DNA of 64,000 nucleotides, from positions 2,294,001 to 2,358,000 of the forward strand of contig NZ_CP089932.1 in assembly GCF_021365465.1 (NCBI RefSeq), in the 5' to 3' direction. Made by a program: the position numbers and the translations under genes. The notes below the pieces were generated by a model that saw only the letters and a list, made by a program, of their open reading frames with translations, had not been told where the DNA came from and did no database searches. Below, piece after piece: positions 49,559-59,935 of this stretch; position 1 is the first letter of the stretch; every line of letters begins with the position of its first letter. Origin of the DNA: Erwinia tracheiphila. GTDB lineage: Bacteria > Pseudomonadota > Gammaproteobacteria > Enterobacterales > Enterobacteriaceae.

Positions 49559-49885
49559 ATGAAAAAAATATATGCTCTGTGGCTAACGCTTTGCCTGATT
49601 TCTCCCTCACTGATGGCCCTTACACTGGACGAGGCGAGGGCAAAGGGGCGCGTGGGGGAAACATTATCAGGCTACATTGCCGCACTGGCTCAGGAAAAAG
49701 AGACGCGCGCTCTGGTTACGCAAATTAATCAAAAGCGGCAGGAGAAATATGAAACACTGGCGAAGAAAAACAATTTGAGCACGGTTGAAGTGGCTCGGAT
49801 TGCAGGCCAAAAGCTGGTTGAACGGGCTGCCCCTGGTGAGTATGTTCGTGGAATCAATGGGCAGTGGCTGCAAAAGAACCCTTAA
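49559..49885 (+). CDS. ydbL: YdbL, DUF1318 periplasmic protein
   Basis: 108 residues (E. coli 108). Signal peptide MKKIYALWLTLCLISPSLMA, then LTLDEARAKGRVGETLSGYI and VARIAGQKLVERAAPGEYVR. E. coli YdbL modulates the YdbH-YnbE bridge. GAGG lies upstream, 10 bases after ynbE; the three genes form one operon. Confidence 0.94.
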   Translation: MKKIYALWLTLCLISPSLMALTLDEARAKGRVGETLSGYIAALAQEKETRALVTQINQKRQEKYETLAKKNNLSTVEVARIAGQKLVERAAPGEYVRGINGQWLQKNP

Positions 49886-49940
49886 ACGTCGGGGAAAACT
49901 GCTCAGGGCGGAACGGCGTGTGTCGGCACTGTGTCCACTG

Positions 49941-49981
49941 CCCCTTATATCCCCGCCCAATGCGGGCGGGGATATAAGGGG
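49941..49981. repeat. Perfect 18-bp inverted repeat, left end of IS200/IS605-type element
   Basis: CCCCTTATATCCCCGCCC (49941-49958) and its exact complement (49964-49981) flank a 5-base loop AATGC. It lies 55 bases after ydbL and two bases from the tnpA stop. IS200/IS605 elements carry imperfect subterminal hairpins recognised by TnpA. It could also act as a strong bidirectional terminator. Confidence 0.7.
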
Positions 49982-49983
49982 AG

Positions 49984-50349
49984 CTATTCAGGGGTTCCCT
50001 GCGATCTAACATAATCTTTCAGCGTTTCGGTTGTTGCGCAGCCAGCGCTACAGGCGAAATAGGAGTGTGACCAGAGCACCCCGCTATTACTCTGCTTTCG
50101 TAGGTGCGTATTCAACTGGCGCACATAGCGGCGGCTGAACGACTTTAGGTTATTCACCAGCACGCTAACAGGCAATTTGGGTGGGTACGCTACCAGTAGA
50201 TGAACGTGATCCGCTTCGCCGTCTACCTCCATTATTTCCACTTCCAAACGTTCGGCGGCAGATAAAAATGCTTCGCGCATTTGTGCAATCATCGCACCAT
50301 CTAACAGCTTGCGGCGGTACTTCGTTACAAATATCAAATGGACAACCAA
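49984..50349 (-). CDS. tnpA: IS200-type HUH transposase TnpA
   Basis: 121 codons from a TTG at 50349. The family sequence starts further upstream in the same frame (YLKRRHSVSKLVVHLIFV), with no good start codon before a TAA near 50397, so the true start is unclear. Key residues: VVHLIFVTKYRRKLL, the HUH motif in DGEADHVHLLVAYPPK, and the catalytic Tyr in TETLKDYVRSQG. Single-strand transposase. Confidence 0.82.
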   Translation of the reverse strand: MVVHLIFVTKYRRKLLDGAMIAQMREAFLSAAERLEVEIMEVDGEADHVHLLVAYPPKLPVSVLVNNLKSFSRRYVRQLNTHLRKQSNSGVLWSHSYFACSAGCATTETLKDYVRSQGTPE

Positions 50350-50467
50350 TTTACTGACGCTATGGCGGCGCTTTAGATACCCCGCAAAATTTTCTTACTG
50401 CATACCCATTTTTAAAACCTTATTTGGCACCATATAATACATGCAATAATACTATTGAGCACCAATT

Positions 50468-51630
50468 ATGTATAGAGCGACTAAGGTACGCATTTACCCA
50501 ACACCAGAACAAGCTGAATTGCTGGAAAAGCAGTTCGGCGCGGTGCGATTTGCGTACAATAAAGCCTTGCATATCCGCTCGCATTGGTACAAACGCCATG
50601 GCGTTTCACTGAATAATGTAAAGCACATTCAGCCACTGCTACCCATCGCCAAAAAATCACGCCGCTATAGCTGGATCAAGGCGGCAGACTCAAACTCGCT
50701 ACAGGTGGCATTGCAAAATCTGGATCAGGCTTTCAAAAACTTCTTTGAAAAGAGAGCTAAATACCCCGCTTCAGGCGCAGGCACGGATCGCAGTCCAGCT
50801 ATCATTGCTCAAACCTGAAAATCACCGCCGACACAATCAAGATCCCGAAAATCCCGCCTATCAGGGCAAATATTCACAGGGAGCGAATCGGCAAAGTAAA
50901 AAGCATTACCGTTAGCCGTTCTGCTACAGGTAAATACTATGCTTCCATACTTTGCGATGATGGAATCGAAGCGCCTGCGAAGCCCGCACTGGTAAGCACG
51001 GTTACCGGTCTGGATATGGGGTTATCCCACTACGCCATAAAATCGGATGGCGATAAAGTTGCTAACCCACGCCACCTTATCAACGCCAGCCGGAATTTAC
51101 GGCGCAAACAGAAGGCCTTGTCACGCAAGAAAAAAGGTAGTGCAAATCGCCGTAAATCCCGCATACGGCTTGCTGGCGTACACGAACGGGTAGCCAGTGC
51201 CCGCGCTGATTTTCAGCACAAACTCTCACGTATAATTATTGACGAAAACCAGGCGATAATTGCAGAGACGCTGAAATCGGCAAATATGATGAAGAACCAC
51301 CATCTGGCACGAGCGACAGGCGATGCAGGATGGAGCGGATTTATTTCAAAACTGGAATACAAAGCAGCAGAGAAAGGTGTTCACGTGGTGAAGCTGTATC
51401 AATGGTTCGCCAGTTCGAAAACCTGCCACTGCTGTGGTCACAAAATGCCGGAAATGCTGCTGAACAAGCGTATATGGCAATGCCCTGAATGCGGAGTTGA
51501 GGATGACCGCGATATCAATGCAGCCATCAATACCCGGCAGAAAGGCATACTGGAATTACAGGCGGCGGATCTCGTCGTCTCTGCCCATGGAGGCCAGCGT
51601 AAATCCGTCACACAGACGGTTGCGGCCTGA
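50468..51630 (+). pseudogene. tnpB: IS605 OrfB/TnpB RNA-guided nuclease homologue, frameshifted
   Basis: The first part (50468-50818) gives MYRATKVRIYPTPEQAELLE to FFEKRAKYP. The reading then shifts at a C4 tract near 50764-50767: one extra C restores RFKRRHGSQSSYHCSNLKIT and the rest of the protein to 51630. The RuvC-like Asp is in TGLDMGLSHYAIKS, the Glu in IIAETLKSANMMKNH, and the last Asp in DDRDINAAINTRQ. The four-Cys zinc finger is CHCCGH and CPECG. About 387 residues if repaired. A single-base change only, so either a recent pseudogene or a sequence error. Confidence 0.87.
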
Positions 51631-51641
51631 GACGTGGGAAG

Positions 51642-51661
51642 CCTCGCCGTTTACGGCGAGG
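51642..51661 (+). repeat. Right-end hairpin of the IS200/IS605-type element
   Basis: A perfect 8-bp stem CCTCGCCG/CGGCGAGG with TTTA loop, 12 bases past the tnpB stop. In TnpB systems the guide (omega/re) RNA is transcribed from this end and its guide begins just beyond the right end; that such an RNA is made here is inference. Confidence 0.6.
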
Positions 51662-51670
51662 AGTAGTCAC

Positions 51671-52009
51671 TAAAATGAAAACATGGGCGCTGACCGCATG
51701 GGCTGGCAACGCAGTTTTCAGGCCGAAAAAATTGAAACGTTAACACTAAGAGCCTATCTCAACAGGACTTTATTCCAGACAATAAGACCACAGGAAAAAT
51801 GCAACAGGACCCCGTAATTCTCAGACTTCTTTTCCCGTCAGGTCAGGATCCGGAGAAACCGGTTCATCCAGCTATAACGCCTTTTGGGACAGACTCTAAG
51901 CCTGTCCTGTTTTTCCTCAGGTGCTTTCAGCCGCTTACGGAAGTTATCCAGGTCATGTCATTGCCAGATGGTGCGCACGCCGCTGCCGGAGATAAACACA
52001 CCTTTTTTA
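51671..52009. other. IS debris between the IS605-type element and IS1 copy 3
   Basis: No gene. From about 51908 to 52009 the sequence aligns with the interior of the IS481-like element at 43.1-43.2 kb (CCTTTTTTA after GGAGATAAACAC). The preceding 150 bases (starting GAGCCTATCTCAACAGG) look like another IS end that I cannot assign. Confidence 0.6.
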
Positions 52010-52062
52010 GGTCGTGACGCAGACTTGCTGATCACGTATGCTTTGCGCTTTGGATGTAACAT

Positions 52063-52338
52063 ATGGCTAAAGTTGATGTCGTCTGCCCTCAGTGCAATGA
52101 AACTCATGCTGTACGATGTAACGGACATTCAGCATCCGGTGCCCAACGTTACATCTGCAAGCATTGTTCAAAGACCTTTCAGCTCAACTTTAGCTACTCC
52201 GGTGCCAAACCAGATACACACCAGACCATTGTTAATATGGCCATGAATGATTCCAGATGTCGCGATACCGCACGGGTTCTCGGTATCAGCCTCAATACGG
52301 TTCTGCGGCACTTAAAAAAATTTCGCCAAAGCAGGTAG
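52063..52338 (+). CDS. insA: IS1 InsA protein (copy 3)
   Basis: 91 residues, the same protein sequence as InsA of copy 2 as far as I can read (NMAMNDSRCRDTARVLGISL). Cys-rich N-terminus and helix-turn-helix C-terminus. Confidence 0.93.
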   Translation: MAKVDVVCPQCNETHAVRCNGHSASGAQRYICKHCSKTFQLNFSYSGAKPDTHQTIVNMAMNDSRCRDTARVLGISLNTVLRHLKKFRQSR

Positions 52339-52760
52339 CTGAGAATATCGACCCCGAAACGGAGGTTGTTATCTGCTGTGAAGCCGGTGAACAATGGTCT
52401 TACGTGCGGTGTAAAAGCAATCCCCGGTGGTTGTTCTATGCTTATGACCGTATCCGCAAACGTGCTCTGGCCCATGTCTTCGGCCCGAGAAATGCCCCGA
52501 CCCTGCGACAATTGCTGGCCCTGTTAAGCAAATTTAACATTGCCTTTTATATGACAGATGCGTGGCCGGTTTATAAAGTTCTGTTAAGTGCAACAGGCCA
52601 CGTGGTGAGCAAGAAATATACCCAACGGACAGAACGACATAATCTTAATCTTCGCACACATATCAAACGACTGACCCGCAGAACAATTTGCTTTTCGAAG
52701 TCAGAGGAAATGCACGATAAGATCATCGGTTGGTATCTTACTCTTCATCATTATCAATAA
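52257..52760 (+). CDS. insB: IS1 InsB, transposase C-terminal part (copy 3)
   Basis: 167-codon frame with CCEAGEQWSYVRCKS, YMTDAWPVYK and TERHNLNLRTHIKRL; small differences from copies 1 and 2 (LRQLLALLSKFNIAF). Intact. Confidence 0.93.
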   Translation: MSRYRTGSRYQPQYGSAALKKISPKQVAENIDPETEVVICCEAGEQWSYVRCKSNPRWLFYAYDRIRKRALAHVFGPRNAPTLRQLLALLSKFNIAFYMTDAWPVYKVLLSATGHVVSKKYTQRTERHNLNLRTHIKRLTRRTICFSKSEEMHDKIIGWYLTLHHYQ

Positions 52761-52950
52761 ATATGCGTCACGACCGGATTGTGAGTATGAAGCATGAGAG
52801 TTACCTTGTGTTTTGTATAAGGATTCGACACCCATATCAAAACCGGTAACTCTCAATCTTTCAGGGTCCAGTGTCAGATCAAGTCGCGACTAATACATTT
52901 AATTAAATCTCATCCGCAAAACTCACACAGTCACTGTGTCGGACTATTAC

Positions 52951-53571
<621 letters not shown>

Positions 53572-53788
53572 TTAGTTATGCAGAGGTCTCACGGCCTGGT
53601 GACTGACACTTTAAGGGCAATCAACACTCAGTGATAGTGCAATATTCTGAGGCCAGTGTTCAAATTTACTGAACAAATATAGCGGGTAAAAAGGCAGGCT
53701 AAGTGATTGTCTGTGCTACACTACGCAAAATTTTTCCAGTCTGTCCATGATAAACCGGCCTGATAGCCTGCGATTAGCGAGTTCTTTT

Positions 53789-56700
53789 ATGTCTGATACT
53801 CCCCATAAACCATTGACGGCGCTATTTCAGCGCGTTGAAACGTTGATGCTGCGTGATCGCCAACGTTTGCTGAAGCGTTTGCACGGTGCAAAAAAAGTAA
53901 AAAATCCACATGCTCAGGAAGCAATAGCGTCTGAATTAAATCGCGAGATTGACCTGGCTGAACAGCGTGTGAATCAACGCCGTGCGGCCATACCAGGCAT
54001 CAGATATCCTGATAATTTGCCTGTCAGCCAGAAAAAGCAGGAGATAGCCGACGCAATTCAGGCTCATCAGGTTGTTATTGTGGCTGGCGAAACCGGCTCC
54101 GGCAAAACCACACAGCTGCCAAAAATTTGCATGGAGTTGGGTAGGGGGATAACCGGACTAATTGGTCACACGCAGCCACGAAGGCTTGCCGCGCGAACCG
54201 TCGCCGATCGCATTGCTGAAGAACTGGAGACAACGCCGGGCGGCTGTGTTGGCTACAAAGTCCGCTTCAACGATCGGGTTAGTGACATCACTCAGGTTAA
54301 ACTCATGACCGATGGTATTCTGCTGGCAGAGATTCAGCAGGACCGACTGCTTTTGCAATATGACACAATCATTATTGATGAAGCCCATGAACGCAGCCTG
54401 AATATCGATTTTCTGCTGGGTTATCTGCGAGAGCTGTTGCCGCGGCGACCCGACCTGAAAGTGATTATCACTTCAGCAACCATTGATCCCCAGCGTTTTT
54501 CCAGACACTTCCACAATGCGCCCGTTATTGAGGTTTCCGGCAGAACCTATCCGGTTGAAGTGCGCTATCGCCCCGTGGTTGAAGAGGCGGATGACAGCGA
54601 GCGGGATCAGCTGCAAGCGATTTTCGATGCCGTGGATGAACTGGGCAAAGAAGGGCATGGAGATATTCTTATTTTCATGAGTGGTGAACGTGAAATACGG
54701 GATACCGCAGATGCCCTGAATCGTCGTGAACTGCCGCACACCGACGTTTTGCCACTGTATGCGCGTTTATCAAATGCGGAGCAAAACTGGGTATTTCAGC
54801 CGCACACTGGCAGGCGCATCGTGTTGGCTACTAACGTGGCCGAAACCTCGCTCACCGTACCGGGCATTAAATACGTGATCGATCCTGGCACCGCGCGCAT
54901 CAGTCGTTACAGTTTCCGCACCAAGGTACAGCGCCTGCCGATTGAGCCGATCTCTCAGGCATCAGCCAACCAGCGTAAAGGACGCTGTGGCAGGGTTTCC
55001 GAAGGTATTTGTATACGCCTTTATTCAGAAGATGATTTCCTGAGCCGCCCCGCCTTTACTGACCCGGAAATCCTGCGCACTAATCTGGCCTCAGTTATCC
55101 TGCAAATGACGGCGCTGGGGCTCGGCGATATCAGCGCGTTTCCTTTTGTGGAAGCGCCGGATAAGCGTAATATTCAGGACGGTGTACGGTTGCTCGAAGA
55201 GCTGGGTGCGATTACATATCATGACGACGGTCGCTATCGGCTGACCTCTTCCGGTCGAACCCTGTCGCAGCTGCCGGTGGACCCGCGTCTGGCAAAGATG
55301 GTGTTGGCAGCAAAAGATTATGCTTGTACGCGTGAAGTAATGATTATTGCTGCTGCCCTTTCGATTCAGGACCCGCGCGAGCGCCCTGCAGACAGACAGC
55401 AGGCATCGGATGAAAAACATCGGCGATTTGTTGATAAATCGTCTGATTTTTCGTTATTCGTTAATCTGTGGGATTATCTGCAAGAACAGCAAAAAGCCCT
55501 TTCTTCCAGCCAGTTTCGCCGCATGTGTAAAATGGATTATCTCAATTACTTGCGCGTACGTGAATGGCAGGATATCTACACACAGCTGCGTCAGATCGTG
55601 CGCGAGCAGGGTATCCCGCTTAACAGCGAAGCCGCTGACTTCATAGGGCTACATACCGCGTTGCTGACGGGCTTGCTCTCGCATATTGGTCAAAAGGATG
55701 CCGAGAAGCAGGAATTCACCGGGGCACGGAACGCGCGCTTTGCCCTTTTTCCAGGCTCCGCGCTATTTAAAAAACCGCCAAAATGGACCATGGTGGCAGA
55801 ACTGGTCGAAACCAGCCGACTCTGGGGGCGTATTGCTGCGCGCATTGAACCTGAATGGATTGAGCCGATAGCCCAGCATCTCATCAAACGCAGCTACAGC
55901 GAACCACACTGGGAAAAAAGCCAGGGGACGGTAATGGCCACTGAAAAAGTCACCCTGTATGGGTTACCTATTGTGGCAGCGCGTAAAGTTAATTATAGCC
56001 GTATTGACCCGGTATTATCGCGCGAACTGTTTATCCGCCACGCACTGGTTGAAGGGGAATGGCAGACGCGGCATGCATTTTTTCGTGACAATTTTCGCCT
56101 GCGTGAAGAAGTTGAAGAGCTTGAGCATAAATCGCGTCGCCGCGACATTCTGGTAGACGATGAGATGCTATTCAATTTCTACGATGGGCGTATTCCTTCT
56201 CAGACGATCTCTGCAGGGCATTTTGACACCTGGTGGGAGCAGGCCCGACGCGAACAGCCGGATCTGCTCAATTTTGCGAAAGAGATGCTGATAAAAAAGG
56301 GGGCGGAAGACGTCAGCAAACTCGATTACCCGAATTTCTGGCAGCAGGGCAATGTGAAATTGCGTCTGAGTTACCAGTTTGAACCGGGAACGGATGCCGA
56401 TGGCGTGACGGTACACATTCCATTACCGCTGCTCAATCAAATTGAAGGCGAGGGCTTTGAGTGGCAAATTCCAGGCGTCAGACGAGAGCTGGTTATTTCG
56501 CTGATAAAATCGTTACCAAAGCCCCTGCGGCGTAATTTTGTTCCGGCACCGAACTATGCGGAAGCGTTTCTGGCTCGCGTCACACCGTTTGAACGTCCGC
56601 TGCTTGATTCCCTCGAACGTGAATTTCGCCGGATGAGCGGGGTGACGCTTGAACGGGAGAACTGGCAGTGGGAGCAGGTGCCCGATCATCTCAAAATGAC

Positions 56701-57685
56701 GTTTCGTGTTGTGGATGAGCAAAATCGCAAGCTGGGTGAAGGCCGTGACCTTGCCGGGTTGAGATTACAATTAAAGGGAAAAGTGCAGGAAACCCTGTCT
56801 CAGGTTGTCGATGATGGATTAGTGCAGCGTGGCCTTAGTACATGGAGCTTTGGCGATTTGCCCGATCACTTTGAGCAGAAGCGAGGAAACTATCATGTTA
56901 AAGCGTGGCCCGCACTGGTTGATGAAAAAGACAGCGTGGCGATCCGCCTTTTTGACTCACAGCATGAGCAGCAAAAAGCCATGTGGCTGGGACAGCGAAG
57001 ATTGCTGTTGTTGAATATTCCCTCACCGATCAAATACCTGCACGAAAAACTTCCCAATAAAGCCAAACTGGGCCTTTATTTCAATCCCTATGGAAAAGTG
57101 CTTGATTTAATTGATGATTGCATCACCAGCGCGATCGACAAACTGATTGAGGAACAGGGTGGGCCGGGTTGGCAGGCACAGGCGTTCACTGCACTGCATG
57201 AAAAAGTGCGCGCAGAGCTTAATGACACTGTAGTGGATATAGCCAGTAAGGTTGAGCAGGTATTGACCACCGTATTCAATATTAATAAACGTCTGAAAGG
57301 GCGCGTGGATATGTCCATGGCGCTGGCATTGTCGGATATAAAAACACAAATGGGCAGGCTGGTTTATCGCGGATTTGTTACGCAAAGTGGCTGGCGGCGT
57401 CTGCCTGATACATTGCGTTACCTGCAGGCAATTGAGCGCAGGTTGGATAAGTTACCGGTCGATCCTCACAGCGATCGTGCACGAATGATAAAAGTACAAA
57501 GCCTGGAACAGATATGGAGTAGTTGGTTAACTAAACTGCCGCCTACGCGCAGGGACGATGCAGAAGTACAGGATATACGCTGGATGATTGAGGAATTGCG
57601 GGTAAGTTATTTCGCCCAGCAGCTGGGGACACCTTATCCGGTATCTGAAAAACGTATTCAGCAGGCAATGGAGGCGTTGCTTTAA
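53789..57685 (+). CDS. hrpA: ATP-dependent RNA helicase HrpA
   Basis: The start at 53789 (MSDTPHKPLTALFQRVETLM) gives 1,298 residues (1,300 in E. coli); the 14-codon extension to 53747 is not conserved. DEAH-box helicase: Walker A GETGSGKTTQLP near residue 100, DEAH in IIIDEAHERSLN, SAT in VIITSATID, motif V/VI in VLATNVAETSLTVPG and QRKGRCGRVSEG. The long C-terminal part (DUF3418) is present and complete. HrpA acts on mRNA and rescues collided ribosomes in E. coli. Despite the name it is unrelated to the Hrp type III pilus. Confidence 0.96.
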   Translation: MSDTPHKPLTALFQRVETLMLRDRQRLLKRLHGAKKVKNPHAQEAIASELNREIDLAEQRVNQRRAAIPGIRYPDNLPVSQKKQEIADAIQAHQVVIVAGETGSGKTTQLPKICMELGRGITGLIGHTQPRRLAARTVADRIAEELETTPGGCVGYKVRFNDRVSDITQVKLMTDGILLAEIQQDRLLLQYDTIIIDEAHERSLNIDFLLGYLRELLPRRPDLKVIITSATIDPQRFSRHFHNAPVIEVSGRTYPVEVRYRPVVEEADDSERDQLQAIFDAVDELGKEGHGDILIFMSGEREIRDTADALNRRELPHTDVLPLYARLSNAEQNWVFQPHTGRRIVLATNVAETSLTVPGIKYVIDPGTARISRYSFRTKVQRLPIEPISQASANQRKGRCGRVSEGICIRLYSEDDFLSRPAFTDPEILRTNLASVILQMTALGLGDISAFPFVEAPDKRNIQDGVRLLEELGAITYHDDGRYRLTSSGRTLSQLPVDPRLAKMVLAAKDYACTREVMIIAAALSIQDPRERPADRQQASDEKHRRFVDKSSDFSLFVNLWDYLQEQQKALSSSQFRRMCKMDYLNYLRVREWQDIYTQLRQIVREQGIPLNSEAADFIGLHTALLTGLLSHIGQKDAEKQEFTGARNARFALFPGSALFKKPPKWTMVAELVETSRLWGRIAARIEPEWIEPIAQHLIKRSYSEPHWEKSQGTVMATEKVTLYGLPIVAARKVNYSRIDPVLSRELFIRHALVEGEWQTRHAFFRDNFRLREEVEELEHKSRRRDILVDDEMLFNFYDGRIPSQTISAGHFDTWWEQARREQPDLLNFAKEMLIKKGAEDVSKLDYPNFWQQGNVKLRLSYQFEPGTDADGVTVHIPLPLLNQIEGEGFEWQIPGVRRELVISLIKSLPKPLRRNFVPAPNYAEAFLARVTPFERPLLDSLEREFRRMSGVTLERENWQWEQVPDHLKMTFRVVDEQNRKLGEGRDLAGLRLQLKGKVQETLSQVVDDGLVQRGLSTWSFGDLPDHFEQKRGNYHVKAWPALVDEKDSVAIRLFDSQHEQQKAMWLGQRRLLLLNIPSPIKYLHEKLPNKAKLGLYFNPYGKVLDLIDDCITSAIDKLIEEQGGPGWQAQAFTALHEKVRAELNDTVVDIASKVEQVLTTVFNINKRLKGRVDMSMALALSDIKTQMGRLVYRGFVTQSGWRRLPDTLRYLQAIERRLDKLPVDPHSDRARMIKVQSLEQIWSSWLTKLPPTRRDDAEVQDIRWMIEELRVSYFAQQLGTPYPVSEKRIQQAMEALL

Positions 57686-57760
57686 AATATTTAGCAGAGA
57701 AAAAACGATATTTAATTGCCCGACTGCTGGCTGTCTCGTTATTTATTAAATAATCATAAT

Positions 57761-57797
57761 AAATATTACCTCTCTGAATGTAAGGGAGGTAATATTT
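57761..57797. terminator. Terminator hairpin after hrpA
   Basis: AAATATTACCTC and GAGGTAATATTT form a perfect 12-bp stem around a 13-base loop, followed by TTG. It begins 76 bases past the hrpA stop in an otherwise gene-free 315-base gap before the chemoreceptor. Confidence 0.75.
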
Positions 57798-58000
57798 TGT
57801 ATGTAAACTAAAAAAAATGTAAAATAATGTGTTGAATTTCAGCTCTGCCACTTTTAATTTAATTTGCAAAACTGTGTTTATTGGATGTCAAGTAAATGCT
57901 TTTACAGCCGATATAGCTTAGGTATGCAGGCAATATCGGCACAGCAATCGCATCCTGCGGACATAGTTATAAAGATAATTTTTTTGTTTAATAGGCACTT

Positions 58001-59536
58001 ATGAAAAAATGGTCAGTTAAAAAGAAGCTCATCGTGATGATTTCGACAATCATACTATTTTTTGTATTACTGGCCGTGTTTTTACTTTCACGTCTTTCAG
58101 CTGCCACAGCAGAATTACAAATTCTTTATGAGAAAGATTACAACGCCGCTTCCATCATAGGGCAGGTGGATGGCTTACTGACGCGCATTGACATCAATAC
58201 GCTCAGGATGATTGCAATCGGCGATCCTGCGTCTATTGCAATCTGGAAAAAACAGAATACGGATAACTTCACCGGCGTGGAAAATCTCTTGATTGAACTT
58301 AAGCCGATCGTTGATTCATCAATGCGTTCATCCTATGACAGCCTTATTTCGTCCTATGCAATGATGAGAAAAGGGATGGAACACCAGGTTGTATCAATTG
58401 AGAAAGGGGATCTGGCCGGGGCAAGGGCAATAAATAAAGAAGAAGTGAAACCCTATGCCGATACCACATTTCACGAGCTGGTGACGTTGAAAACGTCTCA
58501 AGACAAACTTGCCAGTGAAAAAGTCAGCAATCAAAAAAATACAGCGGCGGCGACAAAGATGATTTCATTTGTCACCGTTGCGTTGGTGGCGATGGTTTCG
58601 ATCATGCTGGGTGGATTGCTGTTGCGCAGCTTGCTTCAACAACTGGGTGGGGAGCCGTTGGAAGCGATGCGGGAAGTTAATCTGATGGCGAAAGGCGATC
58701 TGTCACATCACATTGAGCTGAAATATCAAAACCAGATGAGCCTGCTCGCTCAGTTAAAAGATATGCAGTCATCGCTGTCGGCGTTGGTTACCAATGTGCG
58801 CAGTAATGCGGAAAACCTGGCGACAGCCAGCATGCAAATATCGCAGGGAAATCAGGATCTGAGCCAGCGTACCGAGGAGCAGGCCAGTGCATTACAACAA
58901 ACGTCTGCTACGATGGAAGAGCTGGGTGTGACCGTGAGTAATAATGCCGAGAATGCCCGTCAGGCGAATTATCTGGCATCCGGCGCATCAGAACTGGCCA
59001 CCAAAGGTGGTCAGATAGTCGACCGCGTGATAGCGACCATGAAGGGTATTAATCACAGCTCGAAAAAAATATCCGATATTATCAATATGATTGACAGTAT
59101 CGCTTTCCAGACTAATATACTGGCGCTCAATGCTGCGGTAGAGTCGGCACGCGCCGGTGAGCAGGGGCGTGGATTTGCCGTAGTGGCTTCAGAAGTGCGC
59201 AATCTGGCCCAGCGAAGCGCGAATGCCGCTAAAGAGATTAACGCGTTGATTACCGATAGCGTAGTGCAGGTGGAGCAAGGTTCATTACTGGTCGATGAGA
59301 CCGGTGAAACGATGGTACAGATTATCTCCGCTATTCAGCAGGTCACAAATATCGTGTCAGAAATCAGCATTTCCAGCGTTGAGCAAAGCTCTGGCGTTAA
59401 GCAGGTAGGCCAGGCTATAACGCAGATTGACACCGTTACGCAGCGTAATGCTGCTTTGGTTGAAGAGAGTGCTGCGGCCGCAGACAATCTTAAAAACCAG
59501 GCGCATAAGCTGGTTGAAACGGTTGCGTTGTTCTAG
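58001..59536 (+). CDS. Methyl-accepting chemotaxis protein (4-helix-bundle sensor)
   Basis: 511 residues. TM1 at about 8-30 ([20 protein letters not shown]), a periplasmic four-helix-bundle ligand domain, TM2 near 187-210 ([20 protein letters not shown]), HAMP, then the cytoplasmic signalling domain. The hairpin tip is the conserved [20 protein letters not shown], with [20 protein letters not shown] after it; this is where CheA/CheW bind. It ends LVETVALF and lacks the C-terminal NWETF/NWESF tether for CheR found in Tsr and Tar, so it is a low-abundance-type receptor. Ligand unknown. Confidence 0.93.
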   Translation: MKKWSVKKKLIVMISTIILFFVLLAVFLLSRLSAATAELQILYEKDYNAASIIGQVDGLLTRIDINTLRMIAIGDPASIAIWKKQNTDNFTGVENLLIELKPIVDSSMRSSYDSLISSYAMMRKGMEHQVVSIEKGDLAGARAINKEEVKPYADTTFHELVTLKTSQDKLASEKVSNQKNTAAATKMISFVTVALVAMVSIMLGGLLLRSLLQQLGGEPLEAMREVNLMAKGDLSHHIELKYQNQMSLLAQLKDMQSSLSALVTNVRSNAENLATASMQISQGNQDLSQRTEEQASALQQTSATMEELGVTVSNNAENARQANYLASGASELATKGGQIVDRVIATMKGINHSSKKISDIINMIDSIAFQTNILALNAAVESARAGEQGRGFAVVASEVRNLAQRSANAAKEINALITDSVVQVEQGSLLVDETGETMVQIISAIQQVTNIVSEISISSVEQSSGVKQVGQAITQIDTVTQRNAALVEESAAAADNLKNQAHKLVETVALF

Positions 59537-59629
59537 GTTATGCGAAGCGCGAGCTAAAGGCTTTATTTGAGCGGGCCAGAAACAATAGCGGTCAGCCGGA
59601 TCTGAACGCTTTCTTCACTTCATCGCATT

Positions 59630-59935
59630 TTGCCGGACAGTCAGTTCGGCAAAATGGCGAGCATTGATCTCTTGGCAATGTTACCAGCCATGCTTAACCA
59701 CTCCAGCATTATGACTGAACGAGCCTCGTTGATGAAATGTTCTGAAGAGCTTTTCAATGAACATGATTTCGATGCACAGGGTCAAATCATTGACCGCCAG
59801 CGGCGGTTAATGAATGGAATTGATCATCAGCTTTCAACAAAGATCGTTAAAGAGCAGACAAGGTCAGGAAATCTGGCCGTGGATGCACAGTTTTGGCTGG
59901 TCATCCGTATGATACTACTGCCGTCATCCCTTTAA
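59630..59935 (+). CDS. Hypothetical small open frame
   Basis: 101 codons from a TTG; the first ATG is at 59654. I do not recognise the product. It is soluble-looking, with MTERASLMKCSEELFNEHDF and AQGQIIDRQRRLMNGIDHQL. It overlaps the 3' end of yciW by 12 bases and may be a remnant or chance frame. Confidence 0.25.
   Translation: MPDSQFGKMASIDLLAMLPAMLNHSSIMTERASLMKCSEELFNEHDFDAQGQIIDRQRRLMNGIDHQLSTKIVKEQTRSGNLAVDAQFWLVIRMILLPSSL

Larger units (their letters stand above)
49941..51670 (+). mobile_element. IS200/IS605-type element with tnpA and broken tnpB
   Basis: About 1.7 kb: divergent tnpA (minus) and tnpB (plus) between the left hairpin and a right hairpin CCTCGCCG-TTTA-CGGCGAGG at 51642-51661, which is followed by AGTAGTCAC. 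The outer cleavage points cannot be fixed by eye; such elements make no target duplication. Confidence 0.82.
52010..52775 (+). mobile_element. IS1-family element, copy 3
   Basis: 766 bp with the same ends as copies 1 and 2. Unlike them it has no flanking duplication: CTTTTTTA on the left, GGATTGTG on the right. Because both flanks derive from one IS481-like element with a gap between, this fits an IS1-promoted adjacent deletion. Confidence 0.94.
51908..52897 (-). mobile_element. Second IS481-like copy, internally deleted and carrying IS1
   Basis: Fragments at 51908-52009 and 52776-52897 match 43.1-43.2 kb and 43.47-43.59 kb of the first copy, including the right end CAAGTCGCGACTAATACA. The roughly 265 bp that should lie between them are missing and IS1 copy 3 sits at the junction. 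The left half of the element is gone. Confidence 0.82.

Noticed and set aside
53789..57685. hrpA as part of an Hrp type III secretion cluster
   Set aside because: The protein is the DEAH-box RNA helicase HrpA, which only shares its name with the Hrp pilus subunit.
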